Source: an uncultured Lachnospiraceae bacterium (lineage in GTDB: Bacteria > Bacillota > Clostridia > Lachnospirales > Lachnospiraceae). Taken from it: DNA of 64,000 nt. Under the pieces are notes generated by a model. It was not told the origin of the DNA and made no database searches. It worked only from the letters and a program-made list of their open reading frames with translations. Of this stretch, positions 33,503 through 41,935 are shown piece by piece. Location: contig CAKRCW010000005.1 in NCBI GenBank assembly GCA_934309145.1, positions 62,001-126,000 of the forward strand, written 5' to 3'. Made by a program: the position numbers and the translations under genes. Each line of letters starts with the position of its first letter. The first letter of the stretch is position 1.

Positions 33503-34303
33503 ATGTCACAGGATAAGAAAATATTATTTTTTGATATAGACGGAACTCTGATTACCAATGATAACAGAAAATTCTTCCCTGAAAGTGCCAGAAGGGCAAT
33601 AAAAATGGCAAGGGAAAATGGACATATGACATTTATAAACTCAGGAAGAGTGCTTGCCAACATAGAGGATAACATAAGGGATGCAGGCTTTGATGGTTAT
33701 GTGTGCGGATGTGGAACATATATATATGCTGATGGCAGGGTTCTGCTCCACAATGAGCTTAAACAGGAGCGTTGTGTGGAGATAGCTAAAAAAGCAAGAG
33801 AATGTGGAATGATGGCTATATTTGAACATACCGGGCACACTGCATATGACAAGGAAGCAAAGGGTGAAGGCAACAAGGAGATACTTGATTATTTCCGTTC
33901 TATGAACCGTAAGCTGATAGATGATATAGAATCACCTGAGTTTATATTTGACAAGCTTGCAGCATGGTACAATCCGAATACATCTGATGTGGAAATCTTC
34001 AAGGAATTTGTCAAAAAAGATTTTAATTGTATACAGCGAGAGGGAAACTTCCTTGAGGTAGTGCCTAAGGGCTTTTCTAAGGCAACAGGCATAAAGTTTA
34101 TTCTCGATTATTACGATATACCATTATCAAATGCATATGTATTTGGTGATAGCAATAATGACATAGAAATGCTACAATATGTACCGAACAGCATTGCTAT
34201 GGGAGTGTCATCTCCTGAGGTGCTTGCCATAGCAAGTTATCAAACTGATACTGTGTTAAATGATGGTATATACAAGGCGATGGAGCATTTTGGAGTAATA
34301 TAA
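33503..34303 (+). CDS. Cof-type HAD-superfamily phosphatase
   Basis: A 266-residue HAD hydrolase. Motif I is FFDIDGTLIT (nucleophile Asp), motif II is FINSGR, a C2B cap follows, motif III has a Lys (SKATGIKFIL), and motif IV is FGDSNNDIEML. Cof-type enzymes dephosphorylate small sugar phosphates, FMN or PLP. FMN phosphatase activity would fit the riboflavin neighbours but is only inference. The stop overlaps the next ATG by one base (TAATG), so translation is coupled to the membrane sensor-like gene. Confidence 0.88.
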   Translation: MSQDKKILFFDIDGTLITNDNRKFFPESARRAIKMARENGHMTFINSGRVLANIEDNIRDAGFDGYVCGCGTYIYADGRVLLHNELKQERCVEIAKKARECGMMAIFEHTGHTAYDKEAKGEGNKEILDYFRSMNRKLIDDIESPEFIFDKLAAWYNPNTSDVEIFKEFVKKDFNCIQREGNFLEVVPKGFSKATGIKFILDYYDIPLSNAYVFGDSNNDIEMLQYVPNSIAMGVSSPEVLAIASYQTDTVLNDGIYKAMEHFGVI

Positions 34304-36093
34304 TGAATGAAAAAAAACTACGTCAACTTAATATTCTTACATTGATTGCTGTGTTGGCAGGTGTTATATGCATGGTGGTATTTTCATTTGTGTTAGCACC
34401 TAAGGAGAGAAACCGGATAGGAACAGATAATCTTGTTAAGATGAATGACAGGTGGGTGCTCAAGAATTATCAGGGTAATGATGATAAACTAATAACATTG
34501 CCGGTATCACTTGATGTAAAGGCTGGTGAGACAGTAACGATTATGAGTCAGGTACCTGATGATGTAGGAAGCTCGTCTGTACTGATGTTTTATACAGAAT
34601 TTCAGAATGTCATTGTCATGCTGAATGATAATAAGATATATTCCAATGGAGTTTTAAATGACCAAAAGCTTCTAAAAAATGCTGTTCCGTGTTATAATGT
34701 TGTATCGCTCAAACATGCAAAACCGGGAGATGTTATAACTATATATATGGCATCTGCATATAAGCATTACAGTGGAGAGATAGGCAGTATATATTATGGA
34801 ACTGCCGGTGGAGCTGTGACAGAGCTTATAAAGAGAGATGGTATTTCATTTGTGCTTGGTGTAACTCTGCTTGTGGTGACAATCCTGCTGTTTGTATCTC
34901 TGATAATTATAAAGGATGTTGAGATTGATAAGAAAAAAGCATATTATGCATTTGGTTTTGTTCTGTGTGCAGTGCTTTGGGTTTTATCAGGCAACTCACT
35001 GATACAGCTTATGACTGGTAACAATTTTGCTGTGTATATGAGTGGTTCAGTGCTGATATTGCTTATGCCGATATTATATCTTATGTATCAGAGCTGTTTT
35101 GCGATAAATAGCAGGTTTGCAAAGATATTTGAGTTAGGGATATATGTATATGCGATAAATTTCCTTGTGGGAATTGTATTTCAGATGTTATCTGTCTGCG
35201 ATTTTGCTGCATATATAATATTTACCAAGATTCTTATCACACTGGGAATAATCACATTATGTGTTCTTATGTATCTTGTTAGTGCACATAAGGATAATGA
35301 GCTAAAAGGTAATTTTGTTGCCAATGTTGTGATTGCTGCATGCTCTATACTGGAGGCAATATTGTCTTTATTCAGATTTTATGAGCCTTATGACGGAGTT
35401 GTACTTCAGATAGGTATATATGTATTTATAGTTTTACTTGTCATATATGTTGAGAGAACTGTTGTACATGAGATGAATCGTCAGAAGGATATGGCAATTA
35501 ACAGTATAGGTATTGAGAAGGAAAAGGCTGTTAAGAATATAAATACTTCGTTCGTATATAGTGCGTTGAATCAGGTTATGACTGAGCTTAAGGATAAGGA
35601 CAGAGAGCACAGTCGTATGATATATGATGCCTCTATGTACCTGAAATATAATATTGATACATTAACCATCACAAATATGGTTTCCTTTTCAAGAGAATTG
35701 GAGTATATTAAAGCTTATCTGGGCATACAGTATAAGCGTAATGACAATCTTGAGGCATTAGTGGAGGATAAGGTAGTTGACTTTGATGTCCCATTTAATA
35801 CGATTGAGCCTTTGGTGGAAAATGCAGTTGTAAATGGTGCCTTAAAGAGTGAGAATAATGGACGTATAGTTGTCAGAAGCTATGAGAGATTAGACTGCTT
35901 CGCAATACAGATTGTCGATAATGGAAAAGGTATAGGTCCTGATAAGAAGTTCACAGGAAAGCAGTCTTTTAAGACTATCAAGAAGAGGCTTGGCTCGATG
36001 TGTGGAGCAACTGTGGAGATTAAAAATAAGCCTGATAAGGGCACCATACTTACGATAAAGATACCGAAGGATGGTTATATTATAAAGGAGTAA
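34303..36093 (+). CDS. LytS-like membrane protein with ATPase domain but no phospho-acceptor His
   Basis: A 596-residue protein with an N-terminal anchor helix (about 8-30), an extracytoplasmic beta-rich domain (about 35-180), then about seven membrane helices (182-385) in the layout of 7TM-DISM sensors. The cytoplasmic part resembles the His_kinase/LytS family, but where INPHFLYN is expected it reads INTSFVYSALNQV, so the acceptor His is Ser416. The N box is EPLVENAVVNG, with Asn in place of the usual His. The G1 box is DNGKGIG and a final KKRLG block is present, so nucleotide binding may survive. It is probably a pseudokinase or regulator. It sits between the HAD phosphatase and a DUF1189-like protein. 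Confidence 0.75.
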   Translation: MNEKKLRQLNILTLIAVLAGVICMVVFSFVLAPKERNRIGTDNLVKMNDRWVLKNYQGNDDKLITLPVSLDVKAGETVTIMSQVPDDVGSSSVLMFYTEFQNVIVMLNDNKIYSNGVLNDQKLLKNAVPCYNVVSLKHAKPGDVITIYMASAYKHYSGEIGSIYYGTAGGAVTELIKRDGISFVLGVTLLVVTILLFVSLIIIKDVEIDKKKAYYAFGFVLCAVLWVLSGNSLIQLMTGNNFAVYMSGSVLILLMPILYLMYQSCFAINSRFAKIFELGIYVYAINFLVGIVFQMLSVCDFAAYIIFTKILITLGIITLCVLMYLVSAHKDNELKGNFVANVVIAACSILEAILSLFRFYEPYDGVVLQIGIYVFIVLLVIYVERTVVHEMNRQKDMAINSIGIEKEKAVKNINTSFVYSALNQVMTELKDKDREHSRMIYDASMYLKYNIDTLTITNMVSFSRELEYIKAYLGIQYKRNDNLEALVEDKVVDFDVPFNTIEPLVENAVVNGALKSENNGRIVVRSYERLDCFAIQIVDNGKGIGPDKKFTGKQSFKTIKKRLGSMCGATVEIKNKPDKGTILTIKIPKDGYIIKE

Positions 36094-36097
36094 AAGA

Positions 36098-36871
36098 ATG
36101 ACATTTTCAGAACAGATAGTATATGCTATGTTCAAGCCATCAAAATACAAGGAGCTTATCAAGCTTAAACAGGGAAGATTTAATCTGTTTGTTGTAGTTA
36201 TGATGTTAGTGCTTGGTATAGTAACATTTGTAATACCTGCGGGTGCGACGATAACAGGCTTTGGTGGTTTTGAAAAATTATTTAAGAACCAGCTTGCGAC
36301 AATAAGATATGAGGATGGAGGTCTGAAACTCGATACACAGTTCCGCATGAAGGTAAATGGACTTAATATTGTCATGCAGACTGATGGAGACACTGTGGAT
36401 GACGGCGAATTATCAAAAGATGGTGTGTATCTGGCAATAGGAAGTAAGATACTCAGCTTTGCTACAACTATTGATGGTAATACCTCTCATTATCAGAATA
36501 TGGATATTTCAGGACTTTTTGATGAGAATTTTAATTGTGACAGCTTAGTTAAGCTTATACCTCATATATATATCTATATGTTTGTTGTGTTTATATTTAA
36601 TTGTATTGGATTTTTCATAAAATATGCTGCGATGGCATTATTATTTGGACTGTTTATCAATACGATTAATAAGACAATGAACATTAATATGACATTTGGT
36701 GAGGTGTTCAAGCTCTGCTTCTATGGACAGACACTTGGAATTATAATATCTAACTTCAACACTGCACTGGGATTGCTCCCAGCGACAGTTGTGAGTATTA
36801 TATGTGTATTTATCTCGGTTCATATGATAACTACATCAGTTGTGTTTATGAATCCAAAAAATCAGGTCTGA
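36098..36871 (+). CDS. DUF1189-like membrane protein
   Basis: A 257-residue membrane protein. There is one N-terminal helix (LFVVVMMLVLGIVTFVIPAG), an extracytoplasmic region (about 58-145), then a block of about three to four C-terminal helices (YIYMFVVFIFNCIGFFIKYA, AMALLFGLFINTI, ATVVSIICVFISVHMI). The TFGEVFKLCFYGQTLG segment between helices recalls the DUF1189 or Yip1-type families. Its start lies 4 nt after the LytS-like gene. The last 36 nt overlap the converging CYTH gene. Confidence 0.65.
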   Translation: MTFSEQIVYAMFKPSKYKELIKLKQGRFNLFVVVMMLVLGIVTFVIPAGATITGFGGFEKLFKNQLATIRYEDGGLKLDTQFRMKVNGLNIVMQTDGDTVDDGELSKDGVYLAIGSKILSFATTIDGNTSHYQNMDISGLFDENFNCDSLVKLIPHIYIYMFVVFIFNCIGFFIKYAAMALLFGLFINTINKTMNINMTFGEVFKLCFYGQTLGIIISNFNTALGLLPATVVSIICVFISVHMITTSVVFMNPKNQV

Positions 36872-37357
36872 TATTTCACCTTCTGACATATTGCTTAATG
36901 TACTGTTATGAAAACGTGTATCATAAGTTACCTCTTCGGCAAGATATGCCGGAGGGGTATATTTTTTTGCCATCTCCTCAGAAGGAAACTCTATCTCGCC
37001 AATTATAAGGCCATCAAATACACCTTCAAATATATCAAGCTCAAGCTTAAGTCCCTTATCAAGTGGAATAACATACCTTTTTTTAGATATGATGTTGCCG
37101 GAGATTTTAGTTCTTAAGTTTAGATATGAATCCTCTGAGAGTTCTAATTCAAACTCCTGACGAGCCATCATGCCTGAGGATTTGACTGTAAGTATATAAT
37201 GTGTGTCGGCATTGTCTGTTTCAGGGTTATAATCAGTCTTATGACGTATACGAATTACGGGATTAGAAGAAATGTAAGCCTGTTCTATTATCTGGTATGG
37301 GTATTTGTCCAGATTGTCTGGAAGTTTATCTGGTATAAATTTTCTCTCAATTTCCAT
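36836..37357 (-). CDS. CYTH-domain (triphosphate tunnel) protein
   Basis: A 173-residue protein starting MEIERKF, the ExExK signature of the CYTH/triphosphate tunnel metalloenzyme superfamily. Further tunnel residues are seen as VIRIRHKT, YILTVKS, RQEFELELSED, SKKRYVIPL, LELDIFEG and IGEIEFPSEE. Members hydrolyse inorganic triphosphate or nucleoside triphosphates, or act on thiamine triphosphate; the exact substrate is not predictable here. It converges on, and overlaps by 36 nt, the DUF1189-like gene. Both reading frames look genuine. Confidence 0.9.
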   Translation of the reverse strand: MEIERKFIPDKLPDNLDKYPYQIIEQAYISSNPVIRIRHKTDYNPETDNADTHYILTVKSSGMMARQEFELELSEDSYLNLRTKISGNIISKKRYVIPLDKGLKLELDIFEGVFDGLIIGEIEFPSEEMAKKYTPPAYLAEEVTYDTRFHNSTLSNMSEGEISDLIFWIHKHN

Positions 37358-37453
37358 GGTTATGCTGCCATCCTTTTATTCTTGAAGATTTTATAGATAT
37401 ATTATATACTAGAAATATATGGATTAAAATAGTTTTTTGTAGGAGGAGCTTAA

Positions 37454-38005
37454 ATGAGTAGTGTAAATATTTTCTTCGCAACAGGTTATGAAGAAGTGGA
37501 AGCTCTTACAGTAGTTGATTTGCTGAGAAGAGCAGGAATAGAGACAAATATGGTATCCGTTACAGGTGATAAGGATGTAACAGGAGCTCATGGAATAACA
37601 GTTCATGTGGACAAATTATTTGATGAGATTGGCGATGATGCTGATATGATAGTCCTTCCGGGTGGAATACCGGGAACACCTAATCTTAAGGCTCATAAGG
37701 GACTTGCTGACATGATAGACAGATACGCTGATAACAAGGACAAGTATCTTGCCGCTATATGTGCAGCTCCAACTGTATATGGTGAGATGGGACTGTTGAA
37801 GGACAGAGTGGCAACCTGTTATCCTGGATTGGAGGACAAGCTTAACTGTTCAAAGGCTCTCAAGGATAAGGTAGTTATCGACGGACCTTTCATAACAAGC
37901 CGTGGAATGGGTACAGCAATTCATTTTGGAATCGCACTTGTAGGGCTTCTTGTCGGAGATGAGGCAGCAGAGAAGCTGGCGCATAGTATAGTATATGATA
38001 TGTAG
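37454..38005 (+). CDS. DJ-1/PfpI family protein
   Basis: A 183-residue protein of the DJ-1/YajL/ThiJ type. It has FFATGYEEVEALTVVDLLRRAG, with the conserved Glu, and the nucleophile elbow AAICAAPTVYGEMG holding the reactive Cys, then GPFITSRGMGTAIHFG near the end. Proteins of this class have been called protein deglycases, glyoxalases or oxidative-stress chaperones, and the physiological activity is debated. AGGAGGAG precedes the ATG at 37454. murF follows after 24 nt. Confidence 0.92.
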   Translation: MSSVNIFFATGYEEVEALTVVDLLRRAGIETNMVSVTGDKDVTGAHGITVHVDKLFDEIGDDADMIVLPGGIPGTPNLKAHKGLADMIDRYADNKDKYLAAICAAPTVYGEMGLLKDRVATCYPGLEDKLNCSKALKDKVVIDGPFITSRGMGTAIHFGIALVGLLVGDEAAEKLAHSIVYDM

Positions 38006-38029
38006 GGATAGTATATAGGAGAGAACATC

Positions 38030-39394
38030 ATGTTTGATATGAGGGTTAAGGATATCGTAAAGGCTACCGGAGGCAAGCTCTTATGTGGCGATGAGAATAC
38101 AGTTGTTAAGGATATATGTATAGATTCGCGACTTATTAAAGAGGGTGATTTGTTTGTGCCTATAATTGGTGCAAAGGTTGATGCCCATAGATTCATAGAG
38201 GGAGTTATGGATGTTGGGGCAGCAACTCTTACATCACAGCACAATAACATTGTTATATCGGATAAGCCGTATATACAGGTTCATGATACAGAAAAAGCAT
38301 TGCAGGATATAGGTGCATATATAAGAGACAGATTTAATATACCTATAATAGCTGTCACAGGAAGTGTTGGTAAGACAACAACCAGAGAGATGATAGCAGC
38401 TGCACTTGATGAGAGTGTTCATGTTTACCAGACTAAAGGTAATTATAATTCACTTGTAGGTACACCTATAACACTGTCAAGAATGCCTGAGGACACTAAG
38501 CTTGCTGTATTGGAGCTTGGTATAGGAAATGCTGGTGAGATGGATATATTGTCACACATGGTAAAACCATCTATAGCAGTTGTGACTATGATAGGTGTGG
38601 CACATATTGAGTACCTTAAAACGCGTGAGAATATTCGTGCAGAGAAGCTTGCAATAACACATGGTCTTAGTGAGGATGGGGTTTTGTTTTTGAATGGAGA
38701 TGATCCTATGCTTGCCGAAATGCGAGGCAAAACGGGTATTAAGACTATGTACTATGGAACAGCTGACTGGTGTGATTATCGTGCAGAGAATATACATATG
38801 GTAAATTACCAGTATGCGTATGATTTTGTACATGGTGATGTCAGAGTTCCTGTAATCTTAAATGCGCTTGGCAGACATAATGTATTAAATTCACTTGCCG
38901 GAATGGCAATAACAGATTATATGGGGTATGACGTGAAACGTGCTGCAGATGGATTTGAGCATTTTCGCGGGTTAAGACAGAGACTTATATCAATACCAGG
39001 TAAATATACCATAATTGACGACACATACAATGCGAGTCCGGATTCAATGAAGGCAAGTATAGATGTGTTATCTGAACTTCCAGGTAATGGCAAGAAGATA
39101 GCCGTATTTGGAGACATGTTTGAGCTTGGTGAAAACAGTGAAATGTATCACTATGAAGTTGGAAAATATATGGCAGACAAGGATATAGATGAGCTTATTG
39201 TCGTCGGTGAGCTTTCTGCTAATATTGTTCGCGCTGTCAAGGACGCAAAATCAGATATACACTGCTATTCATTTAAGGATAATGGAGAGGTTGCACTCTA
39301 TCTTATGTCGGTAATGGAGCCTGAGGATATTGTTTTGATCAAGGGCTCGAATGGTATGCATTTAAATGAAATTGTAAGTAATATGCTGGGATAA
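38030..39394 (+). CDS. murF: UDP-N-acetylmuramoyl-tripeptide--D-alanyl-D-alanine ligase
   Basis: A 454-residue ATP-dependent Mur ligase adding D-Ala-D-Ala to the peptidoglycan precursor in the cytoplasm. It shows SRLIKEGDLFVPIIG (N-terminal UDP-binding domain), the P-loop VTGSVGKTTTREMIA, GNYNSLVGTPITL, LELGIGNAGEM, and C-terminal RHNVLNSLAGMA with DDTYNASPDSMKASID. AGGAGAG precedes the start. It is full length. It is unlinked to the murB cluster 16 kb away. Confidence 0.96.
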   Translation: MFDMRVKDIVKATGGKLLCGDENTVVKDICIDSRLIKEGDLFVPIIGAKVDAHRFIEGVMDVGAATLTSQHNNIVISDKPYIQVHDTEKALQDIGAYIRDRFNIPIIAVTGSVGKTTTREMIAAALDESVHVYQTKGNYNSLVGTPITLSRMPEDTKLAVLELGIGNAGEMDILSHMVKPSIAVVTMIGVAHIEYLKTRENIRAEKLAITHGLSEDGVLFLNGDDPMLAEMRGKTGIKTMYYGTADWCDYRAENIHMVNYQYAYDFVHGDVRVPVILNALGRHNVLNSLAGMAITDYMGYDVKRAADGFEHFRGLRQRLISIPGKYTIIDDTYNASPDSMKASIDVLSELPGNGKKIAVFGDMFELGENSEMYHYEVGKYMADKDIDELIVVGELSANIVRAVKDAKSDIHCYSFKDNGEVALYLMSVMEPEDIVLIKGSNGMHLNEIVSNMLG

Positions 39395-39422
39395 AAATGC
39401 TGTATAAAAAATAAAATATCCG

Positions 39423-39451
39423 TTGACAATAAAAATCTAATATGTTATATT
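39423..39451 (+). promoter_or_regulatory. Promoter of the rubrerythrin gene
   Basis: TTGACA (39423-39428), 17-nt spacer, TATATT (39446-39451). Confidence 0.75.
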
Positions 39452-39463
39452 ACTTTTAGAGAA

Positions 39464-39482
39464 AACAGTAATAATTACTGTT
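39464..39482 (+). promoter_or_regulatory. Perfect 19-bp palindrome, candidate PerR/Fur-family operator
   Basis: AACAGTAAT (39464-39472), one A, ATTACTGTT (39474-39482). The central TAATAATTA matches the core of the PerR/Fur box. It starts about 13 nt after the -10, so a bound repressor would block transcription start or early elongation. Rubrerythrins are known PerR targets in clostridia. Confidence 0.6.
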
Positions 39483-39508
39483 ATTGATAAATGAAAGGAG
39501 ATAACAAT

Positions 39509-40093
39509 ATGAAATTTGTATGTGGAGTATGTGGATATGTTTATGAAGGAGACCAGCCACCTGTAGAGTGCCCTGTATGTCATGTAGGTGCTGATAAGTT
39601 TAAGAAGGTTGAGGGAGATTTGACTCTTGCTGCTGAGCATGAGTATGGAGTATATGCTTCAACTGTTAAGAACAATCCAGAGATAAGTGATGAAGATAAG
39701 AAATATATATTTGATCAGTTAAAGGCTAACTTTGAGGGTGAGTGCTCAGAGGTAGGTATGTATCTTTGCATGGCTAGAATAGCACACCGTGAGGGATATC
39801 CTGAAATTGGGCTTTACTGGGAGAAGGCAGCTTATGAGGAAGCAGAGCATGCAGCTAAGTTTGCAGAGATGTTAGGTGAGGACTTAGAACCTAATATGAC
39901 AAGCTCAACAAAGAAGAACCTTGCATGGAGAGTTGATTGTGAGTTTGGTGCTACAGCAGGTAAGGTTGACCTTGCTAAGTGTGCTAAGAAGAACAACCTT
40001 GACGCAATCCATGACACAGTTCATGAAATGGCTCGTGATGAGGCAAGACACGGCAAGGCATTAAAGGGATTGCTTGACAGATATTTTGGTTAA
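39509..40093 (+). CDS. Reverse rubrerythrin (NADH peroxidase-type)
   Basis: A 194-residue non-haem iron protein that reduces hydrogen peroxide in anaerobes. I start at the ATG at 39509 because AAAGGAG (39494-39500) lies 8 nt upstream; the ATG at 39491 has no ribosome binding site. The rubredoxin-like domain comes first (FVCGVCGYVYEG...VECPVC, residues 3-23), and the ferritin-like four-helix domain follows with ECSEVGMYLCMARIAHREG, EEAEHAAKF and ARDEARHG as di-iron ligands. This order is reversed from classical rubrerythrin. It stands alone with its own promoter, palindromic operator and terminator, implying oxidative-stress control. Confidence 0.93.
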   Translation: MKFVCGVCGYVYEGDQPPVECPVCHVGADKFKKVEGDLTLAAEHEYGVYASTVKNNPEISDEDKKYIFDQLKANFEGECSEVGMYLCMARIAHREGYPEIGLYWEKAAYEEAEHAAKFAEMLGEDLEPNMTSSTKKNLAWRVDCEFGATAGKVDLAKCAKKNNLDAIHDTVHEMARDEARHGKALKGLLDRYFG

Positions 40094-40107
40094 TATATTT
40101 TAATTAA

Positions 40108-40145
40108 TAAACCCACTGGATTATTTTCCGGTGGGTTTTCTTTTA
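40108..40145. terminator. Terminator between rubrerythrin and the acyltransferase
   Basis: AACCCACTGGA (from 40109) pairs with TCCGGTGGGTT (to about 40137), then TTCTTTT. It lies between convergent genes and probably serves both. Confidence 0.8.
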
Positions 40146-41129
40146 TGATTTTATGGTATGATTTCCATTTATATTATTTAACATATACATAGCCGGAAAT
40201 GAGAATATCTTCGTTGATAAAATACAAGTAAGTAGTATTGCGTATAACATCCATGCTATTTTTCCTGTAGGGGTATCGCATATTGTAAGAATACTTGTAT
40301 TAGCTATTATAAGATATAAAATTGGTCTGTGCCAAAAATATACCTGTACAGAACGTCGTCCTGCTTCAGATATAAATGGTATTCTGTTATCTGGTATTAG
40401 CATTATTATGCAAAAACCAATTAATATGGAAATTATATAGCATAATAGTCTGTAGAACCATTCGCCATAGTAGGTGTCTTCAAATGGATGTCTTGCAGTA
40501 AAGAGTGGTCGTAATTTATATATTTCTTCACGAAATATGAGACATGCAATAAACCATATGACTATAATTATACCACAGACAGCCTTTGTATGCTTTTTGT
40601 GTGACATAGCTTCAAGCCTTTCATGGTTTACCATGCTTCCCATGAGATAAAAAGGATAAAATATAATTATTCGTGAGATGGAAAATGTATCTTCAATAGA
40701 ATTGTCATATCCTATAAAGCAGGCTACAAGCATCCATGTGATTAAAACGTATTTTTTGTTGATGTTTCTTAAGGCGTATGTCAGTAATACAAATATACCT
40801 ATTGCAAATATATACCATGGAACTCCCGATTCCTCAGCAAAATCAAGCTCTATATTAGGGTTAATATTTCTCCTTGTAATATATATTAATATCTTTAACA
40901 TAAAGCTAAGGCATATATATGTGTATACCTTGTAGGCTATGTTTTTATTTCTATGAAAAATTCCTGCTGCAAATATAAATAAAGGCATATGAAAAGAGTA
41001 AATAAATATAAATATACTTTTATATATGCCTGATGATATATAGTAATCTATAAAGTGACCTATTACAACTAACGTAATTAATAGGAATTTAAGATTATCC
41101 CAAAGCATGATTCTTTTTTTGTGTTCCAT
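40143..41129 (-). CDS. Acyltransferase-3 family integral membrane protein
   Basis: A 328-residue membrane protein with about ten helices. The N-terminal signature RIMLWDNLKFLLITLVVIGH places the family's His near helix 1. Later come FMLKILIYITRR, PWYIFAIGIFVLL, IIFYPFYLMGSMV and VYFWHRPILYLI. Acyltransferase-3 proteins O-acetylate or otherwise acylate cell-wall and exopolysaccharide sugars. The substrate is unknown. No sugar or glycosyltransferase genes flank it, so a role in wall or capsule modification is inference. It is transcribed opposite its neighbours. Confidence 0.88.
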   Translation of the reverse strand: MEHKKRIMLWDNLKFLLITLVVIGHFIDYYISSGIYKSIFIFIYSFHMPLFIFAAGIFHRNKNIAYKVYTYICLSFMLKILIYITRRNINPNIELDFAEESGVPWYIFAIGIFVLLTYALRNINKKYVLITWMLVACFIGYDNSIEDTFSISRIIIFYPFYLMGSMVNHERLEAMSHKKHTKAVCGIIIVIWFIACLIFREEIYKLRPLFTARHPFEDTYYGEWFYRLLCYIISILIGFCIIMLIPDNRIPFISEAGRRSVQVYFWHRPILYLIIANTSILTICDTPTGKIAWMLYAILLTCILSTKIFSFPAMYMLNNINGNHTIKS

Positions 41130-41290
41130 ATCTTTCCCTCAATTTTTATGTTTTTATATAACGACAATAGTACATCTGTTTAGTTATACAGTCAATAACA
41201 AAAGTTGAATTTTTCTTTGTGCAAAATGTATTCTTTTCATGAGTTTATTTTTGAACCATTGGTAAATACTTAAGAAAATTCCCAAAGGTC

Positions 41291-41319
41291 TTGCAAAATC
41301 AAGGAAAAAAGGGTAATAT
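41291..41319 (+). promoter_or_regulatory. Candidate promoter of the Lys/Ala-rich protein gene
   Basis: TTGCAA (41291-41296), 17-nt spacer, TAATAT (41314-41319). It lies 79 nt before the ATG, so the leader would be about 70 nt long. Confidence 0.45.
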
Positions 41320-41397
41320 CAAGTCAGCTAAATTAAAAAGACAGCATGTAGAAACATAAATTATAGAAGTATTTTAGTATTTACGGAGGAATGTAAA

Positions 41398-41862
41398 ATG
41401 GCAGTTAAGAAGGCAACAGTTGATTCTATGATGGCTAAGGTTGAAGCAGCTAAGGCTGAGGCAGCTAAGGTAGAGACAGAGAAGAAGGCACCTGCTAAGA
41501 CAGCAGCTACTAAGACAGCAGCTACAAAAACAGCAGAGAAGAAGACTACAGCTACAAAGGCAGTAGCAGAGAAGAAAGCAGCACCTGCAAAGGCAGCAGC
41601 AGAGAAGAAGGCAGCACCTGCAAAGGCAGCAGCAGAGAAGAAAGCAGCTCCAGCTAAGAAGGCACCTGCTAAGAAGGTTGCAACAGCGGAGAAGGTTGTT
41701 ATCGAGTATGCTGGTGGTTCAGTAGCAACAGCAGATATAGTTGCTAGAGCTAAGGAAGTTAGCGGTAAGAAGACAATCAAAGAGCTTAACGTATACTATC
41801 AGCCAGAAACAGGCATGGTTTATTTTACAGCTGATGGCGAGGAAGGTTCTTTTGCCTTATAA
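41398..41862 (+). CDS. DUF6465-like protein with histone H1-like Lys/Ala-rich repeats
   Basis: A 154-residue, strongly basic protein. Residues 1-95 are almost only A, K, T, P, E and V, built from repeats such as AEKKAAPAKAA, much like the tails of histone H1, HBsu-like or HctB proteins. Residues about 98-154 form a small folded domain (VVIEYAGGSVATADIVARAK...TIKELNVYYQPETGMVYFTA) that I associate with DUF6465 of Lachnospiraceae. The likely role is nucleic-acid or nucleoid association through the basic arm. GGAGG lies 5 nt before the start. The repeats are also exact at DNA level (about 41565-41645), so copy number can vary between strains. Confidence 0.75.
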   Translation: MAVKKATVDSMMAKVEAAKAEAAKVETEKKAPAKTAATKTAATKTAEKKTTATKAVAEKKAAPAKAAAEKKAAPAKAAAEKKAAPAKKAPAKKVATAEKVVIEYAGGSVATADIVARAKEVSGKKTIKELNVYYQPETGMVYFTADGEEGSFAL

Positions 41863-41879
41863 ATTGATTACATAAAAAT

Positions 41880-41933
41880 AGCCGGTCACATATCTTATTC
41901 ACTTCCCTAAGATATGTAACCGGCTCATTTTTT
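41880..41933. terminator. Bidirectional terminator
   Basis: AGCCGGT-ACATATCTTA (41880-41897) pairs with TAAGATATGT-ACCGGCT (41908-41925), leaving one mismatch, followed by CATTTTTTATTT. It lies between the DUF6465-like gene and proC. Confidence 0.85.
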
Positions 41934-41935
41934 AT

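Noticed and set aside
41565..41645. Tandem repeats that could suggest a CRISPR-like array
   Set aside because: They are in-frame coding repeats of a Lys/Ala-rich protein with no spacers. No CRISPR array or cas gene was found in the window.
41361..41780. Ala/Phe/Val-rich minus-strand frame opposite the DUF6465-like gene
   Set aside because: An artefact of reading the Lys/Ala repeat codons backwards. No start signals.
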